Shown: in pieces, positions 34,521 through 45,921 of the stretch
How the letters are laid out: each line of letters begins with the position of its first letter
Numbering within the stretch: position 1 is the first letter of the stretch
Assembly (NCBI GenBank): GCA_027886185.1
Contig: WOAB01000226.1
Coordinates: 310,001-374,000 of the forward strand
DNA from: Rheum nobile
Lineage: Eukaryota; Streptophyta; Magnoliopsida; Caryophyllales; Polygonaceae
Direction: 5' to 3'
Length of the DNA: 64,000 nucleotides
Made by a program: the position numbers and the translations under genes
The notes under the pieces: model-generated
The model's database searches: none
Told to the model about the DNA's origin: nothing
Seen by the model: the letters and a program-made list of their open reading frames with translations, nothing else

Positions 34521-36840
34521 TGTAAAGAAATGGTTAAAATTTTATGACCCAGGCAAGCTTGGCTTTACCTTGTCGGTGAGAGATAAAATGATGATGTTCT
34601 CTAGGACTAGCATGAAAAGAATTAGAGTTCTCAGCATAATAGTCATTAAGATCAACATCATTTCTCTTACTGTTCCTTCTCTGACTGTACTCCTCAGTGA
34701 ACTTCTTTTTCTCAGCAGAATTTCTCATTGTATGTCCGTTGTTCACACAATGCCAACAAAGCTTATAATAATCCCCTGGGGTATGCTTACGGTCAAGTAC
34801 ATGAAACCTACATTGTTTGGCTCTAACTGGATCAAGGGTTCTAGGTTGGTTTCCCTGCGATTTCTTGAGGAACATTTTATGGGATGATTGACCCGTGTAT
34901 CAAGATTGATTCTCATTCAGCCCATTCTCCAAAGCTTTCACATGTTCCTCTAGGTAAAAGTTCCTTTCCTTAGTACTCTGTAGGTCCATATCTTTGAGTT
35001 CTCTAAGCTTATTAATGGTTAACTCATTTTCTTCACTCTCTTTCTTTTTACCCTTATACCCAATACCAAACTTGGTTTCAACAAAGGTGTTTTTTTCTTC
35101 CTTAAGTTTTTGTTCAACAAGAATGGAATGAATTTTATTAATATGAGCTTTCATGTGAGACAGATCCATTTCCGTCTTAGTGGGTTTATGAGACAAGATT
35201 GTATTAGCACTATTTAATGCGACATCTAGACCTGGCACAGTTTTGGAACCACCGGTTTCGAAACTGGAAAAATGAAAATCGGAACCAAATTATACTTTAA
35301 AAATTAAACTTATTTTGACTTATAAAATAAATTGACATAAAAACAAAAATAGAAAAAATATATATAACTTGAAGACCGGAGATTTACCCGAACCGGGTAA
35401 ACCTCCGATTCTGGGTTTTGCCAAACCGGAACCAAAACTGGATATAAGAGGTTTATCGGGTTTCGGTTCGAGTTGGTTCCGGTTCTAGTTTCACCGAACC
35501 ACGAGCCATCTCTAGTGACATCCAAATAGAGAGAAACATTTTCCTTTTTAAGTTTCTTAACCTCATAATGAGTGGCATCACATTGATCACATGGAAAAGT
35601 AGAGGAGCTAGCAGTTTTAGAGATAGATTCTTTTAATTCTTTGCATTTATCTCTAGCAAGACATAGATCCTTTTAAGTATTTTATACATGCCTTTAATAA
35701 GAGTGATCAAAGCCTTTTTGTCATAATTAACAAAAGAGTCTAAAAAGGTTTCAGGATCTACCACTTGTTTCTCGTTTGATAAGTTCCAGGCCATTGCACA
35801 CATCTTGTTGTTAGCCCATGCTTCAGGTTCCTCATCATATGATCCTACACAATCATCACCCTACACATCAATAAAAGCTTTCTTCTTATCATTCCCAGAG
35901 TTGTCACTAGTGGAGTTGCCAGAGTTGTTCCCTTTAGGGCAACTGTTTGCATAGTGACCCTTGTCATGGCAGTTGTAGCATGTAATGTCTTTGAGATCAT
36001 ATTTCTCACCATTGTTCCCTTCATTCCTATTGAACCTTCCCTTGCGATTTAGAGCACGCATGTGTTTGGTGAAAAGAGCAGTTTCTGGATCAATATTGTC
36101 CAGATTTTCATCATTATTACTCTCAACGATCTCAATAAATGTCTTGACCATTAGAGCAATTCCTTTGTTCCCTCCAGCCCTCCCAACTTTCTCTCCATCA
36201 TCATACATTAATTTTTTCCCAAACAACTCATGAAGAGAAATAGTAAGAGTAGTGGGATTCTTCTTCGATATTGCTTTTGTCATGTTGTGTCTCATAGGAA
36301 GTCCATCAATGATTATGAGAAGTTTCTCCTTTGGCAAAATTTCTTCATCTTTAACACTATGAGTAGTAAGATTGGTGGTAATCCCCTCAAAGTGAGATTG
36401 ATAGGAGGAGACAGTTTCACCATCAATCATAGCAAAGTTGTAGAAGTCCTTTATGGCTTGAAAGCGAGCAATTTGGCAGAGATCTGAACTCCCTATATAT
36501 ATTTGTTCCAAAGCCGCCCATTTTGCCTTTGTTGTTGCAGAAGATTGCAACTTAGACACCTCTTTATAACAAAGAGTGTTGTTGATGAGCATGGAAGTTT
36601 TTGAGTTCTTTTCCATGATTTTGAAATCGTCTTGACTCTAAGGGTTATTTCCAGAGATGACATCAACATGAACTATTTTATCACCATTCTCATTGACTCT
36701 CTAACATTGGTAGTCATTAATCTTGATTCATGAAGTAATGAGATCCTTCCAGTGTTGGTACTATACTCGAATAAGGAACGGTGGTTTGTTGTTCTCGAGT
36801 CTAACTTTATGACTTGAAGACATCATTACCTGTAAATCTG
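34521..36840 (-). pseudogene. Sirevirus gag with zinc knuckle, split by a MITE
   Basis: The longest piece (36616-35861, 251 codons) holds the UBN2/gag-polypeptide domain (KWAALEQIYIGSSDLCQIAR; FYNFAMIDGETVSSYQSHFE) and a CCHC knuckle CYNCHDKGHYANSC. After the MITE, 35218-34900 is a lysine/glutamate-rich, probably coiled-coil segment with FGIGYKGK, and 34875-34534 has a second zinc-finger-like CWHCVNNGHTMRNS in which the last cysteine is lost. It is broken by stops. Confidence 0.85.
35227..35514. mobile_element. hAT-like MITE, 288 bp, in Sirevirus gag
   Basis: Ends are TAGACCTGGCACAGTTTTGG and, reverse complemented, TAGAGATGGCTCGTGGTTCG. The 8 bp TSD is GCGACATC (35219-35226) and GTGACATC (35515-35522), one mismatch. 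Subterminal GGTTCCGGTTC-like words are present on both sides; the centre is AT-rich. No coding. Confidence 0.85.
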
Positions 36841-36881
36841 ATAGTAATACACAATCTAGGGCAACCTGCTCTGATACCATT

Positions 36882-37129
36882 TGTTGCGGGGAGATGTACT
36901 TTTGGGAACAACTACCAAGCTCAACACATAAGCCCAATGAAGTTCCATCCTAAAATCAATTGGCAATAAAAGGAGTAATACATCTACTTTTAAACTAGAC
37001 TTGGATACCTATTTATTTTGATGTGGGACTCTCAATTGACTATCAACAATCTCCCCTTCACTTGAGGGTCCCACACAAGGTCCACAAACAACGTCCAGCC
37101 CCAGCTGAACCGTCGGCTCTGATACCAAT
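36882..37129 (-). mobile_element. TRIM-like unit (one internal domain plus one LTR) between two primer-binding sites
   Basis: On the minus strand: Sirevirus LTR end (CAACA at 37130), spacer AT, primer site TGGTATCAGAGCC (37127-37115), a short internal domain ending in the polypurine tract AAGTGAAGGGGAGAT (37063-37049), then a 167 bp LTR (37048-36882) running TGTTGATAG to CGCAACA and containing GAGTCCCACATC, a block common in plant TRIM LTRs. Then come spacer AA and a second primer site, TGGTATCAGAGCAGG (36879-36865), which leads into Sirevirus gag. The unit lies exactly between two primer sites, as recombination or template switching at that site would produce. Confidence 0.75.
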
Positions 37130-37888
37130 TGTTGAATCGAGGTGTGTTAGTTAGAGAACGATAAGATTGTATCCTAGGTAGAGGAAATAATCATTCAGAC
37201 AAGTAATGACAACACAATTCCTTAGATAGGGAAAACTAAATTAACCAAATAGTTGCCTTAGGAAAAACCTCTACCTATTGGTTTTACCCTAGTATGATTT
37301 CAAATGTCTACTTATTTTAATTAATCAAGATGTACAATCTTGTAAGTCCTATCTTCACCTAGTCTCACACAGATCTTACACTTCTAGACTCCAAGTGTAA
37401 TCAACCTAATAACACAAGACCCCAAACAAAGTACTTCACACGAAGTTCGTACCTTGTATATTGATCTCGATCACCTCGAATACTCGTAGTTGTGTTGTAC
37501 CTTTCTCTAAGGTGTACACATGAATATATAGTCATAGGAAAGATGGCCCATCAATTAACCTAGTAGCCCACTAAATTCTAACTAAGGTAATTAACAATAT
37601 CTTACCTAATCTTATGCGCACAGTCAAATATTCACTTTTTCCTTCTATAAAATTACCAAAGAATTGCTAAAATCTTTATCTTTGTTCACGCCTTGCAGCT
37701 TAAGAAATCGTTGAAATCTTATTTCCATATTTACCATACTTTCCAACGTTCCCAACACAGTCATCTCTGTGTAAATGCATTGTTCCATTCACGTTGTTCC
37801 CTTTCTTCTTTTCTCTTCTCAGTGCGCGTATCATCACTCTGTTATGCTCAGCGTCACTATTCCATTGTTGACTCATCGTTCCTTCACT
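37130..37888 (-). repeat. 5' LTR of the Sirevirus, 5'-truncated
   Basis: It matches the 3' LTR (27490-28155) and ends CAACA at 37130 beside the primer site. The first 150 bp or so, including TGTTGGAACG, is absent at 37888/37889. Confidence 0.8.
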
Positions 37889-37897
37889 AAGGGCCAC

Positions 37898-38779
37898 ATT
37901 ATAATATCATGTGTTTATGCATATGTACTTTGTATTTTACCTTGTTCTCTTTTGCAGGTTGCCCCGGTCAACTCTAGGAATCAAGATGATCATCGTGGTC
38001 GTGTCGTTTTGACCACGACATCGGTCTTGTAGACCTGTAAATGTTTTTGTATGGTCAGTTATACAACTTGTAGTGTATTGGAGAGGAGTTGTGTGTAGGG
38101 ATAAGTTTGTACCTTGCATAGGCAACTTTTGTACTCGTGTACCAAATATACCTCGACTCTCCTTGTTCCGATTGATCGTGTAATGTAATATAAGGGCTTG
38201 TTTGTTTTGTAGGATGTATTGTGTTGATCAACTTGATGGCTCGAGCTCCATTGTCGTTAACATGCTTTATTGAAATACAATGATTCGTGAAGGGTTGGGC
38301 ATCGGTTCCCCCAACGGCCCTCCGATGCTTAAGTTAGTATTATAATATCATGTGTTTATGCATATGTACTTTGTATTTTACCTTGTTCTCTTTTGCAGGT
38401 TGCCCCGGTCAACTCTAGGAATCAAGATGATCATCGTGGTCGTGTCGTTTTGACCACGACATCGGTCTTGTAGACCTGTAAATGTTTTTGTATGGTCAGT
38501 TATACAACTTGTAGTGTATTGGAGAGGAGTTGTGTGTAGGGATAAGTTTGTACCTTGCATAGGCAACTTTTGTACTCGTGTACCAAATATACCTCGACTC
38601 TCCTTGTTCTGATTGATCGTGTAATGTAATATAAGGGCTTGTTTGTTTTGTAGGATGTATTGTGTTGATCAACTTGATGGCTCGAGCTCCATTGTCGTTA
38701 ACATGCTTTATTGAAATACAATGATTCGTGAAGGGTTGGGCATCGGTTCCCCCAACGGCCCTCCGATGCTTAAGTTAGT
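37898..38779 (-). repeat. 441 bp tandem duplication (two copies)
   Basis: Copies at 37898-38338 and 38339-38779 are nearly identical (for example one C/T difference at about 38168/38609). On the minus strand each begins ACTTAAGCATCGGAGGGCCG, a block often seen in plant Ty3/gypsy LTRs, and carries an AATAAA signal (38271-38266 in copy 1). It lies just downstream of the Tat integrase end, so it is probably part of that element's 3' region or LTR. LTR ends could not be fixed. Confidence 0.85.
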
Positions 38780-38849
38780 ATATGTTCATAAGAATGAAAT
38801 CATAAAGAGAAAGCGATGTAATAAATTGAAATGTACAAAATGACAAGAG

Positions 38850-40270
38850 TTTAGAAATGATACAACTTTAAGTGGGTCGCGTTCCAGCTCCTTGCTATGG
38901 GTAGGCCATCACGAATTTTTGAGTCGATATGCCCTTGAGCGACTATTTTCTTTACTAGATAAGGCCCTTTACATTATGGGGATAATTTACCATTAATTGG
39001 TAAGGTCTTTAGTGTTAGGAAATAAGTTCCGTAGCACCCAGTCGCCTACCTTGAATACATTAGCCCTTACATTTTTGTTGTAACTCCTAGCAACATGTTG
39101 TTGGTACCTTACCATCCGTAGTCTTGCTTTTTCCATGAGTTCATTGATCGTGTCGAGGTTGTATGATAATTAGACATTACTTTAGTCTTTGGTTTGTAAG
39201 CCATACCTAGCGGTTGGTTCGAGGATTTCAGTTGGGATGACAGCGTGCTTCACACCCGTATACCAAGGAAAAAAGTGATTGTACTGTGGCAGTCTTAGGG
39301 GTGGTCCTGTCAGACCAAAATATCAGAGGTAGATCCTCGACCCATTTCCTTTTGGTTCCTTTGAGTCATTTCTTGAGATTATTGATGATGATTTTTGTTA
39401 CTTGACTCGGCTTGGCCATTGGATTATGGGTAATGAGGAGATGAAGTGACCAAATTGATGTTCCATTGTTTGCAAAAGGATATTGTGCAAACTTATGAAT
39501 TGAGAACCATTGTCGTATATGCTTTCTGATGGAACGCCGAATCTGCACAATATGTTACATTTAATAAATGAAACTACGTGTTTATCTTTTACCTCCCGAT
39601 AAGGTTCGGCTTCAATTCATTTAGAAAAGTAATATGTCATGGCTAAGAAAAAGATTTGTTGCCCTAATGCGAGTGGAAGCTTGTCGACGATATCCATGTG
39701 CCATCTCATGAATGGCCAAGGTACTAGCATCGGTTGTAGTAATTACGATGGCTGATGGGAGACTATGTCATGTTGTTGGAATGCGTCACATGTCTTGACG
39801 TATTCCATTGTGTCTAGGTTCATTGTTGGCCAATAATAACATGTTCTTAGTGCTTTGCCAGACAGACTCCGGCCGCCGGTGTGGTTGCCACACTCGCCGT
39901 CATGTAAAGATTGTATGATGTGTTAGACATTGTTTTTTCTCATGCACCTTAGAAGGAGACATGTGACGGCCAATTTAAATAGTTCCCCATGTATTAAGGT
40001 AAAGGATATGACATGTACCTTGAGTTGCTTAGCTGTAGCATTATCGCTTGGTAGGATGTCATCTTTGAGCCACTTAATGTAGGGCGTTGTCTAGTTATCC
40101 TCATGAGGTATCAAGTCCTCTTCTGGAATGTTTCCCACTTCTGCATACACGACCACCTCCAAGGGTAGTTTTTCAAATTTTAGGGTCGTGTTTGGGGTTA
40201 TTGGGCAACTTAAGTGTCTTGCGGACTACAAGTTTTGTGATATGAACAAGTGGGATTATAGAGAAGTCTT
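38850..40270 (-). pseudogene. Tat-type integrase, heavily decayed
   Basis: Minus-strand fragments include the region FIKCNILCRFGVPSESIYDN followed by GSQFIS (a catalytic D position, about 39500), then NINLVTSS, and near 38870 a C-terminal ELERDPLKV-like tail before the 441 bp repeats. Stops are frequent. The assignment rests on order after RNase H plus these motifs. Confidence 0.65.
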
Positions 40271-40297
40271 CTAGGATGATAGCTTACCCAAAGTTTG

Positions 40298-40546
40298 CTA
40301 GGGCATTGGCTTAGGCGTTAGAGTCACGAGAAACATGCTTGATGTTGAATTTTTGAATTTTCCGACTAAGTCCTTTACGATATGGTGGTAAGTTATCCTC
40401 GTGTCGTCTTTAGTAGCATATTGTCCTTGTATTTGGTTGACAATTAGGAGTGAATCGCAAACTATTTCGATGTTGCATATCAATAGGTCTTGGGATAGTG
40501 TTAGCCTAATGATTAGGGCTTCATATTCTGCCTCGTTGTTCGCCAC
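40298..40546 (-). pseudogene. Second (archaeal-type) RNase H of the Tat element
   Basis: ANNEAEYEALIIRLTLSQDL followed by IVCDSLLIVNQIQGQYATKD carries the E and D positions of the additional RNase H that Tat elements hold between the first RNase H and integrase. Open for 82 codons, then lost. Confidence 0.82.
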
Positions 40547-40895
40547 TTCCTATTCACAGCGAACAACTTGGGCTATCTTGTCCCCTTGTCATGACTTTAG
40601 TACGACCCTGAGCCTGAATCCTCGTGCATTTGATGCCCTATCGGTGCGGGGTTCCTAGGTACTGTCATCCTATAGAGTGGACAATTGTATTGTTTCTTTT
40701 GCGGCATCGTGTTCTAGGGTCGAACTGATGTAGGCCACAAAGCTTGTCAAAGCTTGAGATGTTATAGTTGTTATTGGCTTGTACTAGATGTCAAATCCAC
40801 CCAGGTGTACTACTCAGTTTTTCATTCGACCTCTAAATGTTTGGTTTACTCATGACTGTCTTCATAGGATGGTTAATTTGCACAATAATATTATG

Positions 40896-41144
40896 TCACT
40901 CAAAATAAGGTTGTAACTTATTTAATGCCGTGACTAATGCTAACACCAAATTTTCAAGCGATGAGTATCGTGTTTCTACAGCTATGAGTGACTTACTCAT
41001 ATAATGGACCAGTAGTTGCTTTCCGTCTTCTTCTCTTATTAAGACTAAACTCACTGTCGCCTTAAGTACCGCTAGATATAAAGGTAGCGATTCGTCGTCT
41101 CTTGGTTTGGATAGTAATAACGGGTTGGCCAAGTATTTTTTCAA
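40896..41144 (-). pseudogene. First RNase H of the Tat element
   Basis: The frame shows KKYLANPLLLSKP, LYLAVLKATVSLVLIREEDG and ETRYSSLENLVLALVTALNK, the usual RNase H layout of this group. In place of the first catalytic aspartate the copy reads LAVLKATVSLVL, which is normal for Tat-type degenerate RNase H. Confidence 0.82.
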
Positions 41145-41374
41145 GTTTTGAATTACTTTTTCATGTTATTCGGTCCATTTAAACGATTTATTCTTCCTAA
41201 AGACATCGTAAAAGTGTTTGCACTTGATAGAGGACATAGAAATGAACCTGTTTAGTATGGTGATTTGACAAGTTAGATGTTGTAAGTCTTTCAAACATCG
41301 ACGTAATTTTAGGTCCATGATAGCTTTTATCTCATATGGGCTTGTCTCAATTCCTCGTTGACTTACCATGTACC

Positions 41375-41845
41375 CTAGGAACATCCCCTACGACACCCCA
41401 AAGGAGCATTTGTCTGGTTAACTTTCATATTGTACTTATTGAGGATGGTGAATGGTTCTTCCATGTATTTTATGTGATCTTGGGCGACTTTAGATTTGAC
41501 TAGCATGTCATCTATGTAGACCTTCATCGTGTCCCCGATATGGATTTTGAACATTTTGTTCACGGTCCTTTGGTATGTTGCCCATGCATTTTTAAAACCG
41601 AACAACATAAGTTTGTAATAGTATGTACATTGGCTCGTGATGAAGGATATTTTTTCTTGGTCATCGGGATCCATGAGGATCTGGTTATAGCTACTGAAAG
41701 TGTCCATGAATGTATGGATTTCGTGTCCTGTTGTCGCATCGACCATTGCATCGAGATGCAGTAAAGGGAATGAGTCTTTTGAACACGCGTTATTAAGGTT
41801 TTTGAAGTCGATGCAGACTCTCCATTTGCCGCTCTCTTTCTGCAC
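41375..41845 (-). pseudogene. Tat-type reverse transcriptase core
   Basis: 156 codons are open with KWRVCIDFKNLNNACSKDSF, FMDTFSSYNQILMDPDDQEK, the LMLFGFKNAWATYQRTVNKM fingers/palm stretch and the catalytic YIDDMLVKS (about 41510). A further RT/connection piece is at 41384-41166 (FLGYMVSQRGIE). Frameshifts flank it. Confidence 0.88.
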
Positions 41846-42239
41846 TTAGACAACATAACAAGCCATTCGAGATATTTTACTTCATTAATTGTCTTTAGTA
41901 GGTTTTTTACTTTTTTAGCGATGATTTTGTTTCGCTCGGACGCGATTTTTTGTCATTTTTGTTTTACATGCGGGTAGCTTGGGTCTACATTTAGCTTATG
42001 ATTGATTACGTCTGGGCTAATCGCTACCTTGTCCTCATGCGACCACGCAAAGCATTCGACATTGAGTCATAAGAATTCAACCAGCCGTTGTCAGTTCTCA
42101 TCATTTAGGTATGACCCAATTCTTACCGTCTGTTTTGGCTTCGAGGGATCGAGTACGATCTCATCGATTTTTTCCATTTCTAGTTCTATGTATCGCATTG
42201 GTCCCTTGTCTCTATGTAATTGCTATGCTTAAAATGTTC

Positions 42240-42363
42240 CATTTTTCGCCTTCGTAGATGTGACATAACACTCCTTCATAGATCGCTTGTCACCTTTTAT
42301 TTCCTATATCCCCACTTTGTTCGAAAATTTATGGATTGATGATATGTCGACGATATAGCTTTC
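42240..42363 (-). pseudogene. Tat-type protease, C-terminal part
   Basis: On the minus strand this continues the protease from 50316 after the solo LTR is removed. It ends with IHKFSNKVGI and a stop before IKGDKRSMKECYVTSTKAK. Confidence 0.7.
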
Positions 42364-43606
42364 TGATAACATGATTGTATGCTAAATCTTAACTCATATT
42401 AACTCTAATTTGTGCATAACAGATACACTTCCTTAGGCATATTGAAGGAATTTTGCTTGATTTGCTCGGACCTCTGCCTTTTTGTCGTTTTGGTCTTATA
42501 GGAGCACTTTTGGGAGATATGGAAACATGATGGGATCAACATGGAATTAGCTCAAGCTTAGACAAGACCAAAGGGGCATTGACTTGAATATTTGGTGAAG
42601 AAAAATGCACTTCAAGAGGATCACAACCTATCAATATCGGACAACACATTCACATCTCATCACAAGCCGAAAAATACCCATCTTGTAGCCACCACGACCA
42701 GTCCATGGTGATCACCATGCTTGTGGTCTCAACCGGGTGCACTTGAGTGCATTTTATCAATTCTTTTTGTAGCCCATATAAATAGAATATGTAAGGGAAA
42801 CTTTTAAAAACCTTATGCCTCAACTTTACATCCTATCTTAGCCTCCACTTCTAGGATTAGCATTTCCTCCATTCTCTTCCTAGATCTAACTTTATAATTC
42901 TTTTTCAACTTAATTTAGTAGTTCGACTTATGCTTTTGTGAGATTCTAGTGTCAAAATATGGGTTGTTGAGCACTCTTGTGTTGCAAGACTTGGAAAAGG
43001 AGCAAAGTTTCAACCTTTCTCTCATGGTTCAATGATAACTCAAGGGTTTGATTGAATGATAAGTAACTATGTGTTGAACACTCTTGTTGTTCTTTGTTTA
43101 CATGTGCTTGATGGTTGATTTGATATTTTGTGCCATGTTCATGCAAATTTTGAGTGAGTACTTGCTTGTGTTAGGATTGAGAGTAGCCCAATGGTGACTA
43201 TGTGATGATTTGGTAAAGTTCTCTCTTTGTTGAATGAGTTTTGGTTTACTACTCAAATCTTGAACATCAAGTGTTTGTGAAACTGCCTAGCTAGTATTTT
43301 TTACATTTACTAAACGCTAGATGTGCAGAAAGGTGATATTTGACATTGGAACCTCGAGATTTGAGCTAGGACTTCTAGACCATGAAAGTAGGTCTAGTTT
43401 CCTAGTGGTTGTGTGAATTTTCATTGTGCTTAATGAATCTAATCTTGCACTAATACCACGAAAGTAGGAATTGAGTAGGATTAGACTAGTTTCTTATACA
43501 TTGAAAGAGGATAAGAGAAATATTAGGACAAATGACCACTATACAACATCACTTAAAACCATAGAATCCTACTTGCTTATCATTACATAGTACCATTGTG
43601 GTGAAT

Positions 43607-45436
43607 GTAACACCCCCAAATTTAACCCCATTTGAAAGCGTTACTGCCGATGACCCCGGACGTAGACCCCGAAGTCACCCCAGGCTTTTCCGACGTCATA
43701 ACTGACTTAAAACACAGTTATAATACTAAAATCATAACTTTTATTAAACCACATGGTCGCGGAATTACACGATTCCAAAAACGACCCAATAATCAGAAAT
43801 ACAACAGCGAAAGTCTTTAACAAAATACAAAATATCACAGCGGAAATACTTTTAAACAAGGCGACAAAACAACTTGTCGAAAACAAAACACCGTCCATCC
43901 TCATAGTCGCTTCTAGCCTTCACTGATCTGCATGTGCCGAAACGGACGGACGACACCCCCATGACGTTACCGATAAATAAAATACAAGGGTTAGTCTAAT
44001 GGATAGACTAGCAAGGGCACAAAGCATAGACATTTACCAATGATTCACACAAATGCAACACAAGCAGTTTCACATATCACAAATCACATCAAAATCTCAA
44101 GTGCTAACTCAAACAGTTCAACACATCAACGAATCATATCAAAATCTCATGCCACATAATTACAACATATCTCTTATATTAGCGTTGATTCTAGCAGAAT
44201 ATACAACCTAATATAATATTAGATTTTAATTATTTCAAATTAATTCATAACCACTTGCCTGGAATAGACGAGCTCAAACAAAGCTTAAGAATGGGTTCCT
44301 GAATCCAAAACGGGGACAGATCTAGAATAAAAATCCCTAGGAAACGACCCATAACAAGATCCTAACTTAGATCAATTATCCTCATGAATGAATCTAAAAG
44401 AATAGGAAAGAAATCAAAGGAATCGAGCCAAGCCCAAAGCCAAACCACAAGACACAACTCGGACGCCCTCACCGCGATCGCGGCAAGTCGCGGTTCATCA
44501 ACAGTGGCAAAGCTTCGACAGCTTCCATGGCGGGAAAGAATTATTACCCAATCGATTCAAGCTTTGCCTTGCATTCGAATTGATCACAAAGCACCTCTAA
44601 GCTTCACCTAACACCTTGGCAACCTTCTCCAACCCACGAAGCCTCTCGATTCAAGCCCAAAACCGAGCTCACAGCTCATGCATCAATGGCGAAACAGGGG
44701 AAAACAGAGGAGAAAGAGAGAAGAAGAAGAGAGAAAGAAAGGGTTCGGTTTCACCCCTTTTATAGCACAAATCCGACCACCTCCAAGGGGACAAGGGGAC
44801 AAAGGCGAAGGCCACTAGCGAGCCCACTTGGCCTGCCCAGAAAACAGAGAAAACAGAGCTACAGTAACCGCCTTTGAGGAAGACGACACTGCTCAACAAA
44901 AGATGTTACCGCGAGCGCGGCCAGTCGCGGTGAATCGCGGTTGATCGCGGTCAATCGCGGTGAGTCGCGGTTTTAAGGCCGACTTCGTTAACTCTTATCC
45001 GAACTCAACTTGGGTTAATTTCCTTAATCCCAGGTTAAATATATTCGTGCCACCATCTAGCACAAACATCTCAAGCAATTACCTCGCACAATTACCGTGC
45101 ACAAATATCTTATATAAATACCGTGCACAAATATATTATATAAATATCTTGCACAAATACTTTACATAATTATCCTGTATATATTTGTGACACTCTAGGC
45201 CAAGCTAACACAGCTACCAAGCCACCCACCCATCTTACATGATGCCGGTGCCGGTACTGGTGCCCGCCTGAGTCCACAATTATCCTACACGAATATCTTA
45301 TATAAATATTTTACAACAATATCTTATATAATTATTTTGCAACGATATCTCATACAATTATTTTGCAACAATAACTCATACGAGTAAAGCTCAAAAATAC
45401 CAAAAATTTCCTTACCCAAAAATGAGGGGTGTTACA
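43607..45436 (-). repeat. LTR 1 of the array
   Basis: TATAAAAG on the minus strand at 44764-44757. The 10 bp repeat array is at 44911-44970. It lacks about 10 bp near 44485 that LTR 2 and LTR 3 have. Open frames such as 44899-44669 (minus, 76 codons) recur in the other LTRs but have no recognisable domain and overlap the promoter. Confidence 0.9.
44757..44970 (-). promoter_or_regulatory. LTR promoter: TATA box with six phased 10 bp TCGCGG motifs upstream
   Basis: On the minus strand, TATAAAAG at 44764-44757 is preceded about 150 bp upstream by six consecutive 10 bp units (44970-44911) sharing TCGCGG or GCGCGG on the plus strand. The same arrangement exists in LTR 2 and LTR 3. One helical turn per unit suggests protein binding on one DNA face; this is inference. 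Confidence 0.55.
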
Positions 45437-45921
45437 TTACCACCCCCTTAATTTAAGTTTCGACCCCGAAACTTGCACTAAGCCAATGAGAAACCTACCT
45501 CAACAACAACCTTACCATCCTTAACCTCAAAAACTTTAACCAAAGGTCCTATAACCTCAAAGCATAACAAGGAAACTAGGAACTCAAGTCTAACTAGAGA
45601 TTCACCATAACAGACTTAAGAGAAAAGGCACGACTATGAACGGTGTAACTTTTTCACCTTGAAAATTTAGAGCCTTCGCAAATATTTTAAATAAATGAAA
45701 ATATTTCAACGAATGAAAATATTTCAAACCGGACCTGTAACATCACCAGGCCAAGCTACCCCAGCCATCAAGCCACTCAGCCACCTTACATGGTGTCGGT
45801 GCCGGTACTGGTGTCGCCCGTGAGTTCACAAGAGCCGTTTGAAAACACTTTCAAACAAAACGAGTAAATGGTCCATTAAATCCCAAACCCGTTTTAAAAC
45901 TTTCGGCTCTAATACCATTTC
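45437..45921 (-). other. Internal domain 1 of the array (485 bp)
   Basis: It has a primer site (minus TGGTATTAGAGCC, about 45906-45918) and a purine tract next to LTR 1. About 45738-45830 is a diverged copy of LTR sequence at 45188-45280 (GGCCAAGCTA and GGTGCCGGTACTGGTG blocks). Non-coding. Confidence 0.85.

Larger units (their letters stand above)
27490..37888 (-). mobile_element. Sirevirus-type Ty1/copia element, minus strand, 5' LTR truncated
   Basis: LTRs at 37130-37888 and 27490-28307 share their sequence, including the (minus) GGAACGATGA and AGAGAAAAGAAGAAAGGGAAC blocks. Between them, on the minus strand, come a primer-site region, gag with two zinc-finger-like motifs, a complete but frameshifted pol, and an env-like region followed by multiple polypurine tracts, all Sirevirus traits. 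The outer 150 bp or so of the 5' LTR is missing where it meets the 441 bp tandem repeat at 37889. A hAT-like MITE splits gag and a TRIM-like unit sits near the 5' end. It is non-functional. Confidence 0.88.

Noticed and set aside
44669..44899. A conserved 73-76 codon minus-strand gene repeated three times
   Set aside because: It recurs only because the LTR recurs, it covers the TATA region, and its composition is that of simple purine/pyrimidine-rich DNA.
44911..44970. A CRISPR-like or telomere-like repeat
   Set aside because: The units are 10 bp without spacers and lie inside plant LTRs. They are better explained as an LTR regulatory repeat.
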